Source: Takakia lepidozioides
Taxonomy: Eukaryota > Streptophyta > Takakiopsida > Takakiales > Takakiaceae
Assembly: GCA_030704615.1 (NCBI GenBank)
Contig: CM060733.1
Location: forward strand, 32,364,001 to 32,428,000
DNA length: 64,000 nt
Direction: 5' to 3'
Both the position numbers and the translations under genes were made by a program. Shown piece after piece: positions 21,449 through 31,985 of this stretch (position 1 is its first letter; the number at the start of each line of letters is the position of its first letter). Under the pieces are notes generated by a model. That model saw only the letters and a program-made list of their open reading frames with translations. It ran no database searches and was not told the origin of the DNA.

Positions 21449-22268
21449 GTCCTCTGGATCAACAGATTCCAGCCCGCCCTTTGATGTGCAGATCTGCTGG
21501 GCTCAGAAACTATCTTATGTCTGGTTCTTGACCTTTCCTCTAAGTAGGTTGCAGCTCGACCCTGAAGAATGGTCATGGATGGATGGCAAGAAAACTCCAT
21601 TGCTTGGTTACAAAGTCAAGACATGTTACAAAATGCTACTCGGGTAGAACAATTTTACAGCCAAGTGGAATGGCAAATGGAACCTTGACCTGCAAATTCC
21701 TGGTTGGAACTCTATATGGAAGGATATCTGGGCCAAGCACCGTCCGGCCAAGATCAGTGTTTTTTTGTGGAAACTGGCAAACAGGATTCTCCCTGTGGCA
21801 GCTTGTTTCCCTGAGCAGGATACTACATGCCTGGCCTGTAATAGAAACTTGGAAGAATCAGTAGAGCATGTTTTTACAGAATGCAATACTGCTGTTAGAA
21901 CTTGGCAGTTGGTGATAAGGTTCTATCTAAACTGGAAAGTGCCACCTACTGATGCTCCTTTACTGATGCTTAATCTACGTAACGGCTCGATCTGGAGCTT
22001 CTGCCCAATTTGGGCATGCCTAAGGGCACACACTCTATGGGCACTGTGGAAGGCTAGATGTAGCCACGTCTTCGAAGGCAGACATCCAAGCATTAGATTC
22101 ATTCTGTTTAAGCTGTACTCTGAGCTGATGACTGAGGGGAAAAATGCATGGGTGTCATTGGTGGCTGCAACAGGCAGGTGCAGCGAAAGGAGGAGTCGTC
22201 AACTTCTCACGGATTTCGACATCACTTGGGGCAAAGATGACCTCCTGTGCACCAGGCTCGATGAATAG
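21449..22268 (+). pseudogene. LINE C-terminal RT zinc-binding (zf-RVT) region
   Basis: Continuation of the split LINE. The frame reads SIWKDIWAKHRPAKISVFLW, then TTCLACNRNLEESVEHVFTEC, the C-x2-C ... H-x4-C pattern of the plant LINE zf-RVT domain, then WQLVIRF and WALWKARCSHVFEG. The ORF ends at 22268 and is followed by an untranslated tail. This part is nearly uninterrupted although the rest of the copy is not. Confidence 0.8.
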
Positions 22269-22612
22269 AGAGTCCAATGGCACAATGATATCCCCCGGGC
22301 ATCGCAAGTCGCCGGTTGAATCGGATGGTCTTGATGTCAATTGGAAACATCTCAATCTACGGGCTGCAAAGTCCAAGGCCCACCTGGATTTTGGGGTGTG
22401 AGCTATCACTGCTCTGATGCTGCCGGATTTGATGTGCCAAACTCCGTTTATGATGCAACAATAGACTACTTCTTCTCTTCACTTCTACATCACTGATATT
22501 CCTGCTCTTTGCTAGACAGCCTACACTCCCACTGTCCCCCCCCCCTCTCTCATGTGATTCCCCTTGTGATACGCCTCAACGGCCCCTTCGGAGGTTATAA
22601 AAAAAAGAAAAA

Positions 22613-22675
22613 GGTGCCGGGATCTGAACCCAGAATCACCTGGGTGGCACCCAGTGCACTATCTACCCACTGGTA
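22613..22675 (-). pseudogene. tRNA-Gly(GCC)-like remnant, possible SINE head
   Basis: On the reverse strand the sequence starts TACCAGTGGGTAGATAGT, resembling the tRNA-Gly 5' half with an A box, then a short anticodon arm around TGCCAC (GCC), then CTGGG-TTCAGAT-CCCGG, a complete five-pair T arm with a seven-base loop, close to a pol III B box. It lacks a normal D arm and acceptor stem pairing. T-rich sequence follows. It is either a decayed tRNA gene or the head of a tRNA-derived SINE, butted against the LINE A-tail. Confidence 0.5.
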
Positions 22676-22839
22676 GTGAAAAATTGAAGTTAGAAGGTAA
22701 CTAAAGGGAAGTGGCTCTTGTTTTCGCAACTGCAAGCTAGGGAACATGAGTCACAGGGACATCGGACAGGACATGAAATGAAAGAGGACATGAGGTTGTA
22801 ATTAGGGCACTGAAAAGTTTTGTCCCATTTTGTCCCATT

Positions 22840-22905
22840 GTGTCCCATAAGCCCTCTGAGCTTTCCGCGGACGTTATAAACTACCATTTCATTTCATTTC
22901 GTTTC
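22840..22905 (+). mobile_element. LINE-A 3' end, very short copy
   Basis: Contains GTCCCATAAGC-CTCTGAGC, TTTCCGCGGACGTTATAAA and ACCATTTCATTTCATTTCG, the same 3' end with a CATTT pentamer tail that terminates the long LINE copy at about 59900 and two other truncated copies. LINE copies are often 5'-truncated like this. Confidence 0.75.
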
Positions 22906-22977
22906 TCTCTCTCTCTCTTCCTTGGTTTGCTTCTCTGGCGTGAGTTGTGCGTGCTCGTATGCCTACACAGGTTTAAC

Positions 22978-23735
22978 ATGGAAATGCAAGGGGAGGAGCT
23001 TGAGCGGCTTATGTTCTTTGAGCAGACCCGTGAGAAGGAAACTGCTGACTACCTTCGCTCCCCCACTGATGGAATGCGCTCCTTCTATAAGTGTGTGCCA
23101 CTCCTCCCTCCACATTACCCCTCTCTGTCAGTGCCGATGAGTTTCATGACCTGGTTGAATTTTCTTTCGTGAATGTGTCAGTGGGGAAGGGTTGGTTGAA
23201 GTTTCAGTGTACATTTGGTTTGGGTGCTCCAAGTAGTTTACTTAGCTTCGATTAATGAGCAGTCACCTCCTAGAAAAGTGAGGAAGTCTCTTATTTATTA
23301 GTCAACGTTACTGGAAATTTGCTGACGAAATTATCAGATTAGGGCTCTCAAAATGGTCTGCATAATATTCCCAGCATCATGAATTTGGCTGGTTACCAGT
23401 GTCCAAATCTGACCGGGTTGTGAGAGTGAAATCTGCTGTTGGTGGACGTCGGCTTCTGAATAGTTTGGAATATTTGGACTTGTTAAAGGGACAAGGGTGG
23501 GATCTTGTTACCCTGACAGTTTAAAGGTTGAGTACAGCTGGAGGCTTGGACGATATTGGGGGTTGTAGATGTGGTGTCAAAGCTGGAGGAAGCTCTTCGC
23601 GTTGCACGATACACTCTGGTGCCCTGGTAATGCCTACACGTCCTAGGGATTTTTGGTGAACAAGACTGACAAGGCCAACAGTTTTTTCAAGAAAGCTGCT
23701 GGGTGCTTTCAGCAGGCAATTGCCGAGGTGCGTTT
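22978..23735 (+). pseudogene. TOM20 (mitochondrial import receptor) pseudogene
   Basis: The first exon, from ATG 22978, reads MEMQGEELERLMFFEQTREK, matching the plant TOM20 N-terminus (acidic/hydrophobic with FFE-x-AR). About 490 bases on, 23571 onward reads VVSKLEEALRV, then TLWCPGNAYTS, a stop, and FFKKAAGCFQQAIAEV, matching the second TPR and following helix of plant TOM20 (KLEEAL..LWCLGNAHTS..CFQQAL). TOM20 recognises mitochondrial presequences at the outer membrane. Here the first TPR is largely absent, a stop (TAG at 23644) interrupts the second block, residues before LWC are deleted, and no membrane anchor is seen. Start and family are fairly clear; it cannot be functional. Confidence 0.6.
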
Positions 23736-23739
23736 CAAT

Positions 23740-24900
23740 CTTAACCCTCCACCACACTGGAATCTGCAAATGATTCTTTGGGTGATCAGGAGCAGCTCTG
23801 TGGATGTTGCTTTAGTAATGGTGTGCCAGTAGATTTGAGCGTAGGATTATATGTGATCCCTACACACTGTTGGGAGCTGATGAAGTCAGTAGGGAGAGGT
23901 AGCTATTTGTCACTGCCAGGCATGATGACGTCGATGGTCTGAAGCTATTTATAGCCAGATGTTAAGACGCACTCTTTATGTTGCACCAGTTTAGGTTTTA
24001 GCTTGGGCTTGTGCAACATGTGTTGGGGTTTACCTTTTAATGTGAGTATGAAGTTTTTACTTGGTAGTTGAATGGATTGTGTTGCTTTAGTCTGAGCGTA
24101 TCTTCAAAGTCTTTGGTTTTATCTTCCGTCCCTTGAGACAAGATGTCCATTCAATCATTTAGTCGAGAGAGTTGTACGGTCAAAGTCACGACATGGTTTT
24201 ATTTTATTCCCCTTCATTCTTTGTCTTTAAATGGAATTTCCAGTCATGCTTAATAGATATGATGTGGTTGGACAACAGGTTGGAGAAGGTGAGGCTATCT
24301 CCAGTAGGACATTACAGGGTGTGTTGAGGATGTGATTGAAGCTGGACTGGATTGTGTCTTTAGTTGCTTATTTTAGTTCAAGTTTGGTCATGTAAGAGCA
24401 GCAAAATGGAGCTTAGTAGGTCTGTTCTCCCTTGTTAACACGGCATGTAAGTAGGTTGTTCAAGTTGTTTCCTGTTATCTGAAAGATGGTTAGAGCATTG
24501 GTGGCTGTAGCCTACTGTGGCTGAAGCTATGGCTGTTCTGCTGCCCATCTGTGGATCTCCCAGATAAGCCCAAGATCAGCATATTTCAGATATGAGTGCA
24601 CAGATGAGGTCCTTTGGGTTGCGAGTTGTTCGCAAACCTCCCTGGGTTAAACATGGCCCTGATATAAGGTCGAGCACAATCTTATAGCTCTGGTTTTGAG
24701 ACACTAGAATACGTGAGGTAGTGTTTTGAATATGATGCAAAGTTTCCAAAATGTTGGTATGGTTTAGCCCTACGTAGAGAGCTGCAGTCGTTTGTAAACA
24801 AGGCAAGTTTTCCGCAAGTCATCAGTAGACCTCTCTTGAAAGTGTCCAGGAGCTTTGAGATGTCTTACAAGAGCTTTAGCATAGAGGTTTGTAACTCGAG
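23740..24900. other. Spacer without recognisable gene
   Basis: AT-rich sequence with many short interrupted frames. No splice-linked coding stretch, RNA gene or transposon terminus was recognised. It precedes the PPR gene and probably holds its 5' flank. Confidence 0.5.
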
Positions 24901-24917
24901 GTTTTGATACATGCAGG

Positions 24918-26771
24918 GTGGAAGCATTGAATCAGGCACAGTCGTTTGCTGAACATCCAACTGGCGTCAGGGGTAGCACCTCCCATGTCACTCCTGCTTT
25001 TGCTAGAGGACGAAGAGGTTCAGTCAACAAGAAGTCTTCTTGTATCGGTAGCTATGTGAGGGCGCTATGTAAGGCAGGAAAACTGAAAGAGGCGCTACAG
25101 GTTTTGAACCGACGAGGCAATCAGGCAAACACCAGTAGTTATGTCTGCTTCTTGCAGGAGTGCATCAAAAGGCAAGACATAGCAAAGGGAAAGCAGGTGC
25201 ACTCTCACATTATCCAAATTGGATTCATGCCAAACATCTTGCTACTTAACAACCTTCTCAACATGTATGCCAAGTGCGGGAGCATGGTGGATGCACGGCA
25301 AGTGTTTGACGAAATGCCTAAACGATCTTTGATCACATGGACTACGATGATAGCAGGATATGCCAAAAACGAATGTGGTAGGGAGGCTTTCAAGCTCTAT
25401 AAGCAAATGCAACTGGACGGGGTGATGCCAAACATGGTCACATTCATTTGCATCCTAAATGCATGTGCCAGCCTAGGAGCCCTGGCAAAGGGCAAAGAGG
25501 TGCATTCTGACATCATCAAAGCTGGAATGGTGTCTTATATCAATCTGGAGAACACCCTTGTTGACATGTATGCCAAATGCGGGAGCATGAAAAATGCATG
25601 TCGACTGTTTTACAATATGCATCAACGAAATGTGGTCTCATGGAATGCCATAATTGCAGGATATGTTCAGCATGGGTGTGGTGGCGAAGCTTGGAAGATC
25701 TATGCGCAAATGAAAAGGGAAGGGGTGATAGCTGACAGGGTCACTTTTATTTGTGTTCTCAATGCGTGTGCAAACTTAGGAGCCCTGGAAAAAGGCAAAG
25801 AGGTCCATGCAGACATCATCAAAACTAAAGTTGCATCATATATCAATTTAGAAACTGCCCTTGCTGATATGTATGCTAAATGTGGGAGCATGAAGGAGGC
25901 ACATCAAGTGTTTGATGCTATGACTAAACGAAATGTGGTCTCATGGAATGTCATGATTGCAGGGTATGCACAACATGGGTGTGGTGAGGATGCATTTGAG
26001 ATGTATGCACAAATGCAACAGGAAGGGATGGCACCTGACAGGGTTACATTCACTAGCCTTGTCAATGCATGTGCCAGCCTAGGAGCCCTTGAAAAGGGCA
26101 AGAGGGTACACGATGACATCAGCAAAAGTGGAATTGTGCCACATATCATTCTGGAAACTGCCCTTGCTGACATGTATGCCAAATGCGGGAGCATGAAGGA
26201 TGCGTATCAAGTCTTTGACAGCATGGCTAAACGAGATGTGGTCTCATGGAATGCTATGATGGTAGGATGTGCCCAGCATGGGAGAGGTAGGGAGGTCCTC
26301 CAACTCTTCAAACAGATGCAACAGGAAGGCTTGAAACCGAATGCCAGCACCTTCACATCTCTTCTCACTGCTTGCAGCCATGTTGGCTTAGTTGATGAAG
26401 GTCGGCACTACTTCAATTCCATGAGTCGGGATCATGGCCTTATTCCTACTGTGGAGCATTTTGGCTGCATGGTGGACCTTCTTGGCCGTGCAGGGCATTT
26501 GGATGAGGCTGAGGAATTCATTAAAAAAATGCCCACCAAACCAAGTGCTGGTCTGTGGAGGGCCTTGCTTGGTGCCTGCAGAATTCACGGTGATCTAGAG
26601 GTAGCAGGCCGTGCAGCAGAAAGGATTCTGAAGAGTGACCCACAGCACGCTGCACCTTATGTGCTGTTGTCCAACATCTATGCTGCTGCTGGCAATTGGC
26701 ATGATAAAGCGAAGGTCAGAAAAGTGATGGAGGACAGAGGTATCAGAAAGGAGGGAGGATTCCCTTGTTGA
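24918..26771 (+). CDS. PLS-class pentatricopeptide repeat protein, truncated in the E region
   Basis: Single uninterrupted exon, 617 residues. After a ~45-residue N-terminal stretch and basic RGRRGSVNKK, PPR repeats run from about residue 50 to 540 in the P-L-S triplet pattern, e.g. NNLLNMYAKCGSMVDARQVF, SWNAIIAGYVQHGCGGEAWK, VTFICVLNACANLGALEKGK. Then come the terminal repeat with ACSHVGLVDEGRHYF, HFGCMVDLLGRAGHLDEAEE and an E motif (YVLLSNIYAAAGNWHDKAKV). PLS proteins bind organellar RNA one base per repeat, usually for C-to-U editing. The frame ends GIRKEGGFPC, losing the normal KEPGxSWIE and any DYW deaminase, because PPR-like sequence of another copy follows directly. It could act with a separate DYW partner or be non-functional. 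Confidence 0.75.
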   Translation: MEALNQAQSFAEHPTGVRGSTSHVTPAFARGRRGSVNKKSSCIGSYVRALCKAGKLKEALQVLNRRGNQANTSSYVCFLQECIKRQDIAKGKQVHSHIIQIGFMPNILLLNNLLNMYAKCGSMVDARQVFDEMPKRSLITWTTMIAGYAKNECGREAFKLYKQMQLDGVMPNMVTFICILNACASLGALAKGKEVHSDIIKAGMVSYINLENTLVDMYAKCGSMKNACRLFYNMHQRNVVSWNAIIAGYVQHGCGGEAWKIYAQMKREGVIADRVTFICVLNACANLGALEKGKEVHADIIKTKVASYINLETALADMYAKCGSMKEAHQVFDAMTKRNVVSWNVMIAGYAQHGCGEDAFEMYAQMQQEGMAPDRVTFTSLVNACASLGALEKGKRVHDDISKSGIVPHIILETALADMYAKCGSMKDAYQVFDSMAKRDVVSWNAMMVGCAQHGRGREVLQLFKQMQQEGLKPNASTFTSLLTACSHVGLVDEGRHYFNSMSRDHGLIPTVEHFGCMVDLLGRAGHLDEAEEFIKKMPTKPSAGLWRALLGACRIHGDLEVAGRAAERILKSDPQHAAPYVLLSNIYAAAGNWHDKAKVRKVMEDRGIRKEGGFPC

Positions 26772-27760
26772 CATGTATTCCAAGTGCTGGAGCATGGTGG
26801 ATGCACATGAAGTGTTTGTCTAGTAGGAAGGCCTTCAAGATCTATGAGCAAATGAAACAGCAAGGGCTCAGTCCCAGCAGGGTCACGTTCATCTGCATTC
26901 TCAATGCATGTGCCAGCCTAGGAGCCCTTGAAAACAGCAAAGAGGTCCATGCTGACATTGGCAAAAGTGGAACTGCACTGCATATTATTCTAGAGAATAC
27001 CCTTGTTGACATGTATGCCAAATGTGGGAGTGTCAAGGATGCAGGTCAAGTTTTCAGTAGTAAGGCTAAGTGAGATGTGGTCTCATGGAGTGCAATGATT
27101 GGGGGATGACATGCTGACATCAGCAAAACACCAGATATCATCCTGCAGAATGCCCTTATTGACATGTATTTCAACAAGATCATGTCCATTTGCATTCTCA
27201 ACGCATGTGCCAGCCCGGCGGCCCTGGAAAAGGACAAAGAGATCCATGCTGACATCAAGCAGGGTTCTGCCGTATATTAATTTGTTGATGCCCTCGATAA
27301 CATGTATGCCAAATGTGGGATCATAAAGGATGCGTGTCAAGTGTTTGACAATGGACGAACGAGATGTGGTTTCATGGAAAATGATTGCATGTCTCTGCAT
27401 GTAGCCATGTCGGTCTGGTGGATGAAGGTCATCACTGTTATGATTCCATGAGTAGAGATCATGGAATCACTCCTACCCTGGAACATTTTGGCTGCATGGT
27501 GGGCCTGCTTGGCCGTGGAGGGCGATTGGATGAGGCACAAGACTTCATGAAGAAAATGCCAATTGAACCAGGTGCTTTGCTGTGGGCAGCCTTGCTTGGA
27601 GCCTGCGGTGTTCATGACAATGTGGATCTAGCAGAGCATGCAGCAAAGAGCATTCTCGAGAGTGATCCACACCATGCTGCTGCATTATTTGCAGGCAGCT
27701 TGCAAGATTCTTCATCGTCCATACTGTTGAAATCCATATCATCTCCCGTGGGAGGTTAGG
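26765..27760 (+). pseudogene. Decayed second PPR copy
   Basis: Directly downstream of the PPR gene the same repeat families recur in shifting frames: VDMYSKCWSMVDAHEVF, VTFICILNACASLGALENSK at 26880, NTLVDMYAKCGSVKDAGQVF, then pieces near 27120-27350, and finally ACSHVGLVDEGHHCYDSMSR, HFGCMVGLLGRGGRLDEA and ALLWAALLGACGVHDNVDLA at 27395-27660. Stops, deletions and shifts separate them. It looks like an ancient tandem or unequal-crossover copy whose front fused to the end of the intact gene. Confidence 0.75.
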
Positions 27761-27819
27761 ATGATATGTTTACATTGACACAGTGTGCAACATTGTCTTT
27801 CATTTTTGCATTGGAAACA

Positions 27820-28025
27820 ATGAGTAACCAAGGAGGTGGATGCAGTTCAGCAGGGGCTGCGCCATCACCAGTGACAGGCAGCAAGAAGGGCCAACAAGCA
27901 GGTGGGGCGCGCACACCTTGCACCATCGGAATTGTGGTACCTCCTGCATGCAAGCCTTGGGACCGTGGAGACTTACTGCGTTGCTGTGTCACCTACAAAT
28001 CTATCAACAAGTTTGGAAACCACAG
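27820..28025 (+). pseudogene. C3HC zinc-finger (NIPA/ILP1-like) first-exon fragment
   Basis: From ATG 27820 the frame reads MSNQGGGCSSAGAAPSPV, then VVPPACKPWDRGDLLRCC and TYKSINKFGNH, matching the CRPWERGDLLRRLATFKxxxWFxKP entry to the C3HC zinc finger of plant NIPA/ILP1-like nuclear proteins. A donor (CAG|GTGGGA) follows at 28025. The normally conserved RRLATF is changed and no exon carrying the zinc ligands was recognised downstream, so this is probably a fragment. Confidence 0.4.
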
Positions 28026-29700
28026 GTGGGAGCCTTCTTGGACAACGTGATTCTATCTACTCATTTTTGAGAACTTCCTCTCACCTCTTTTCCTTACATA
28101 GTGACCTATCTGTATGCTTGTTCTAAATTGCAATAAAAAAAGGGTACAAAAAATTCCATCTTCACTAATGGCCACTGCAGATGTTTACCCAACATGTGAA
28201 GGAAGGCAAATGGTGAGAGAGAAGGGAGGTTGCAAGGCCCGTAAGTGCAAGGAGAGGATGGGTGAATGTGGAGGTACACATATTTTCCTGCAAAGTCTGT
28301 GCTGCCTGCCTTGGTTTCCTTGTTCCACCATGTTGGGGCACATCAACAGGGTATTTCTCTACTTGCTTTTTGGACTCATCCGTCCCTTGATGGGCCACAG
28401 ACAGTGGCACAGGCTGAAGACAGCAGTTTTCACCATCATGATGCTGAACCAATCTCAAGCAAAAGTGATGAGGGGAGCCAACAAAGGTGCTGAAACCAAG
28501 ATGGCAATGATCAGCACTGGAACTGGAGCAGGGGGAGGTTTGAAGGCAGACCAAAGAGAAAAGTGCATTACATCCGTGGCAGCCCAGCCCAAGAAACAGA
28601 AGCAGAAAGAACAAGTGTTCAAAGCACAGAACTACTGCAGAAATCAGCAGAATCATTCAAACATTGCACAAAGGTGGAGTGCCTAGGATCCAAAGGCTTT
28701 AGGGCCTGTCCAGAGATGGTGAGAGAGAAGTGACTGATGTGACACCCAAGTTGCATGCATATAGTTAAGTACCACTGTACATAGGAGATCCAGTATGCAA
28801 TTCCCAAGGGGGAGCAAACGCCTGACCTATCCCAAGTATGAGTGGATTTACCACAGCACAAGGTTGTAATTTCCACATGTTGGTGAATGAAGGACCTGCT
28901 TCTTTTTGGTGAACTCGGTAATTTGTGGTCAAAACATATTTAAATTAGATGTCTAGGCAAGGGTAGCAGATGCACTGGGATTATTCCAAGAAGAAGCATC
29001 AAATGCATGTACATATCTGAACATATGCGTCACCAACATTCTTTGGCCCAAGTTACAATAGCAAAAGGTCCATTGGAGGTCCTCTCATTCTCTGACCCTG
29101 TTTTTGGAAGAACCACTTCATCATACAAGATTCATGCTACTATCCCATTTCAAGATTACCGTGTGGTTCTGTGTGAGGCTAAAAATATGTGGTCCTGTGT
29201 TTCATGGAGACTGTAGGCACCTCCTGCTTTATGGGAAAAGCGTGAAACATGTCAAACAGCCAATTCATGCTCATCAAATATTTGCAATTCACTTCGACAA
29301 TACGCGCAGACAATCTACTATCTGTTAGTTACAAGGAAAACCCCAGAGGCACCCAGTCAAGAAGAATCTGGACTGAGGTACAACCTGGCTGGTCTGCCAC
29401 AATTGTGAAACAAAGCAGTCCTTTCCAACATTTCCTGAAGTATAACCATTGCAAGGAGGTTCACCTCCACTGAATTCTCAACTTGATTCCGAGCACTCCA
29501 GCTACATAGCAGCCATCTCCGGCCCACATTAAGGCTTAGCAGTAGAAGAAAGGCATGCCCATAAGAGAGAGTGACTGCAAGGTGCGTGGTGAGAGCACGA
29601 ACCTGGCGTGGAGTATGAAATGAACCCACGATCACCAGAACCTGCTCTCTAGTTTGAAATTTCAAATTCACCTAGTCGTGGCGCCAAAACCCAAAGTGCA
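28026..29700. other. Spacer, no supported gene
   Basis: One 190-codon open frame (28114-28686) is Lys/Gln-rich at its end and resembles nothing recognisable; it lacks convincing splice context. The rest is without clear coding, RNA or repeat signals. Confidence 0.45.
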
Positions 29701-29750
29701 TCTGAAACCGTCCGATCCATCAGCTCTTCAATCTTAGCGGCCCATGAGTC

Positions 29751-29758
29751 GATCCGCG
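29751..29758 (-). promoter_or_regulatory. Histone OCT motif upstream of H3
   Basis: GATCCGCG on the plus strand is the exact reverse complement of CGCGGATC, the octamer characteristic of plant histone gene promoters and linked to S-phase expression. It lies about 350 bases before the H3 start codon. Confidence 0.6.
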
Positions 29759-29939
29759 TCGGCTGTTTCTGTGAGTTCTCATTCGAAGAAAGAAATCAAC
29801 CAGTGAAAAGCTTCCAAGTGTTCCAAACGTTAGGCTCGGCACGCCGAGCCCATAGGTTCGTTCCGAACCTGTCCCTTACTTATGCGGTCCCTTGCTACAC
29901 TACTGTCATTCCGCTGTATCAGTCTTCTCTCTGTCTTAA

Positions 29940-30521
<582 letters not shown>

Positions 30522-31262
30522 GTACTGTTTTTTGTTCCAAATCACTGGTGTACTTTTACACCACCAATCTTTTGGAATTATCGGTTTCAACAATGTAAAT
30601 GTTACTGGCACTGCCCTTTTTCCAAACATAGAGCTTGCAATTAATGTCGTCCATGTCTGTCTTGAGGTATTTGTAGATCTTGTCCATTCTGATACATCCT
30701 CACCTGTTTTGTGGGTTTGCTGTTGGTCTGTAAGGCTGACAGCTGCCATGGGCAGCTTATGGTTCCTGCTGGTAGAGACTCTGGATCCTGCGTTAAGACT
30801 CCTTTCTCTTGGTTACAGACTTGGGATGGACGATGTATGAACGAGTCTTGGAATGTAATCATTGTTTCTGCCCAAATTTTATGCTGAGGATTTGGATCTC
30901 TGAAAATTAGGTCCCTTTGGTCTGAGTTTTGGACCAATATGAATGATGTGCTTTAGCAGCTTGACTGGCACCCTGTTCTTTTTAACCTTCCATGACAATT
31001 AACCCATTTTGACCTGTGACTTTATTTCAGAGTTGCTACACTGTCATTTTTTAGTGCCAATTGATTTGGTTTTGCCATTCTTTACATTTCTGTCTTGCTT
31101 TTGAATGCTGAGACCAGACCTAATCTTATGCATACAACTGAGTATGCTGAGTACCCTATATCCTTTTCTCTTATGCATATTGTCTAGCCTTGTAATGGTT
31201 TGTGGCTACCATACCGGGATGCCCTCAAACATGTTGAGCACATTCTCATGGTCTGCATGTCA
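30522..31262. other. H3 3' flank and spacer
   Basis: No gene recognised. Contains the H3 3' UTR and T-rich sequence up to the truncated LINE-A copy. Confidence 0.5.
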
Positions 31263-31485
31263 TCAGTGGAACCCAAACTCTCACTGATGTCTTCCACTAT
31301 GAGGATAAAAAATGCTTGGCAGCCTACCTGCACGAGGCCTTCACCCTTAGACAATCGCTAGAACATTAATTGTGGTTTCTGGATTTGTTCCTCTCTCATG
31401 TTTTCTTCCATTTTGTTCCATAAGCTCTACGAGCTTTCCGCGGACGCTGTAAAACACCATTTCATTTCATTTCATTTCATTGGAA
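31263..31485 (+). mobile_element. LINE-A, 5'-truncated copy
   Basis: From 31265 the sequence follows the end of the long LINE-A copy (59690-59890) almost base for base: GTGGAACCCAAACTCTCACT, GCAGCCTACCTGCACGAGGC, CTAGAACATTAATTGTGGTT, then the untranslated end GAGCTTTCCGCGGACGCTGT and a CATTT pentamer tail followed by an A run. Only the last ~220 bases of the element are present. Confidence 0.85.
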
Positions 31486-31985
31486 AAAAAAAAGCCTAAT
31501 CACAACCATCAGATTGGTTGTGGTTGGGGTTTGGGTATTATCTTGCACAAGCTATATTGATAAAGTGACAACACATGAGCTATATATTGATACTGGGATA
31601 ATGGAAATCATATGACATCAACTATTAGCACCATATTGTATGTGCCAGTTCCCTGCATACTGCATTACCTTGTCTCTTTACCTTTTATCAATGGGAGTGA
31701 GTTCTTGTATGGACAATCTGAAGGTTACTAATCCTCAAACCATTTTACCAGTTTATGTCTGTAGTTGGGTTCGGGGAAAGGCAAAGAGACCATGTTGGCT
31801 TTCACCTTATCTGCATACTGCTTCTCCTGGTCTTTGACATCTGAAAATCCAAGCATTCTAAAGTGAGAAGTGTGCTTTTCTTACCTTCATTCTAAATTTT
31901 GTTTGTTTCTATCTTGTCTTTAAAGATCAGAGCCGGTATGTACAAGAAACTGGTTTCACGGGAACTTGGAGAGTACACAGTGCTC

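Larger units (their letters stand above)
6622..22612 (+). mobile_element. L1-type LINE, 5'-truncated, split by a DNA transposon
   Basis: Left part 6622-9703 holds the endonuclease and reverse-transcriptase regions. Right part 21449-22612 holds the C-terminal RT zinc-binding region, a 3' UTR and an A-rich tail ending near 22612. The two parts are separated by an 11.7 kb insertion at a duplicated 11-bp site, and the protein frame (VFET then SSGSTD) runs on across the joint once one copy of the duplication is dropped. The 5' end is missing. Several frameshifts and a changed catalytic residue show the LINE is dead. Confidence 0.85.

Noticed and set aside
28114-28686. 190-codon open frame
   Set aside because: No recognisable domain, no splice support, odd composition; not enough evidence to call a gene.
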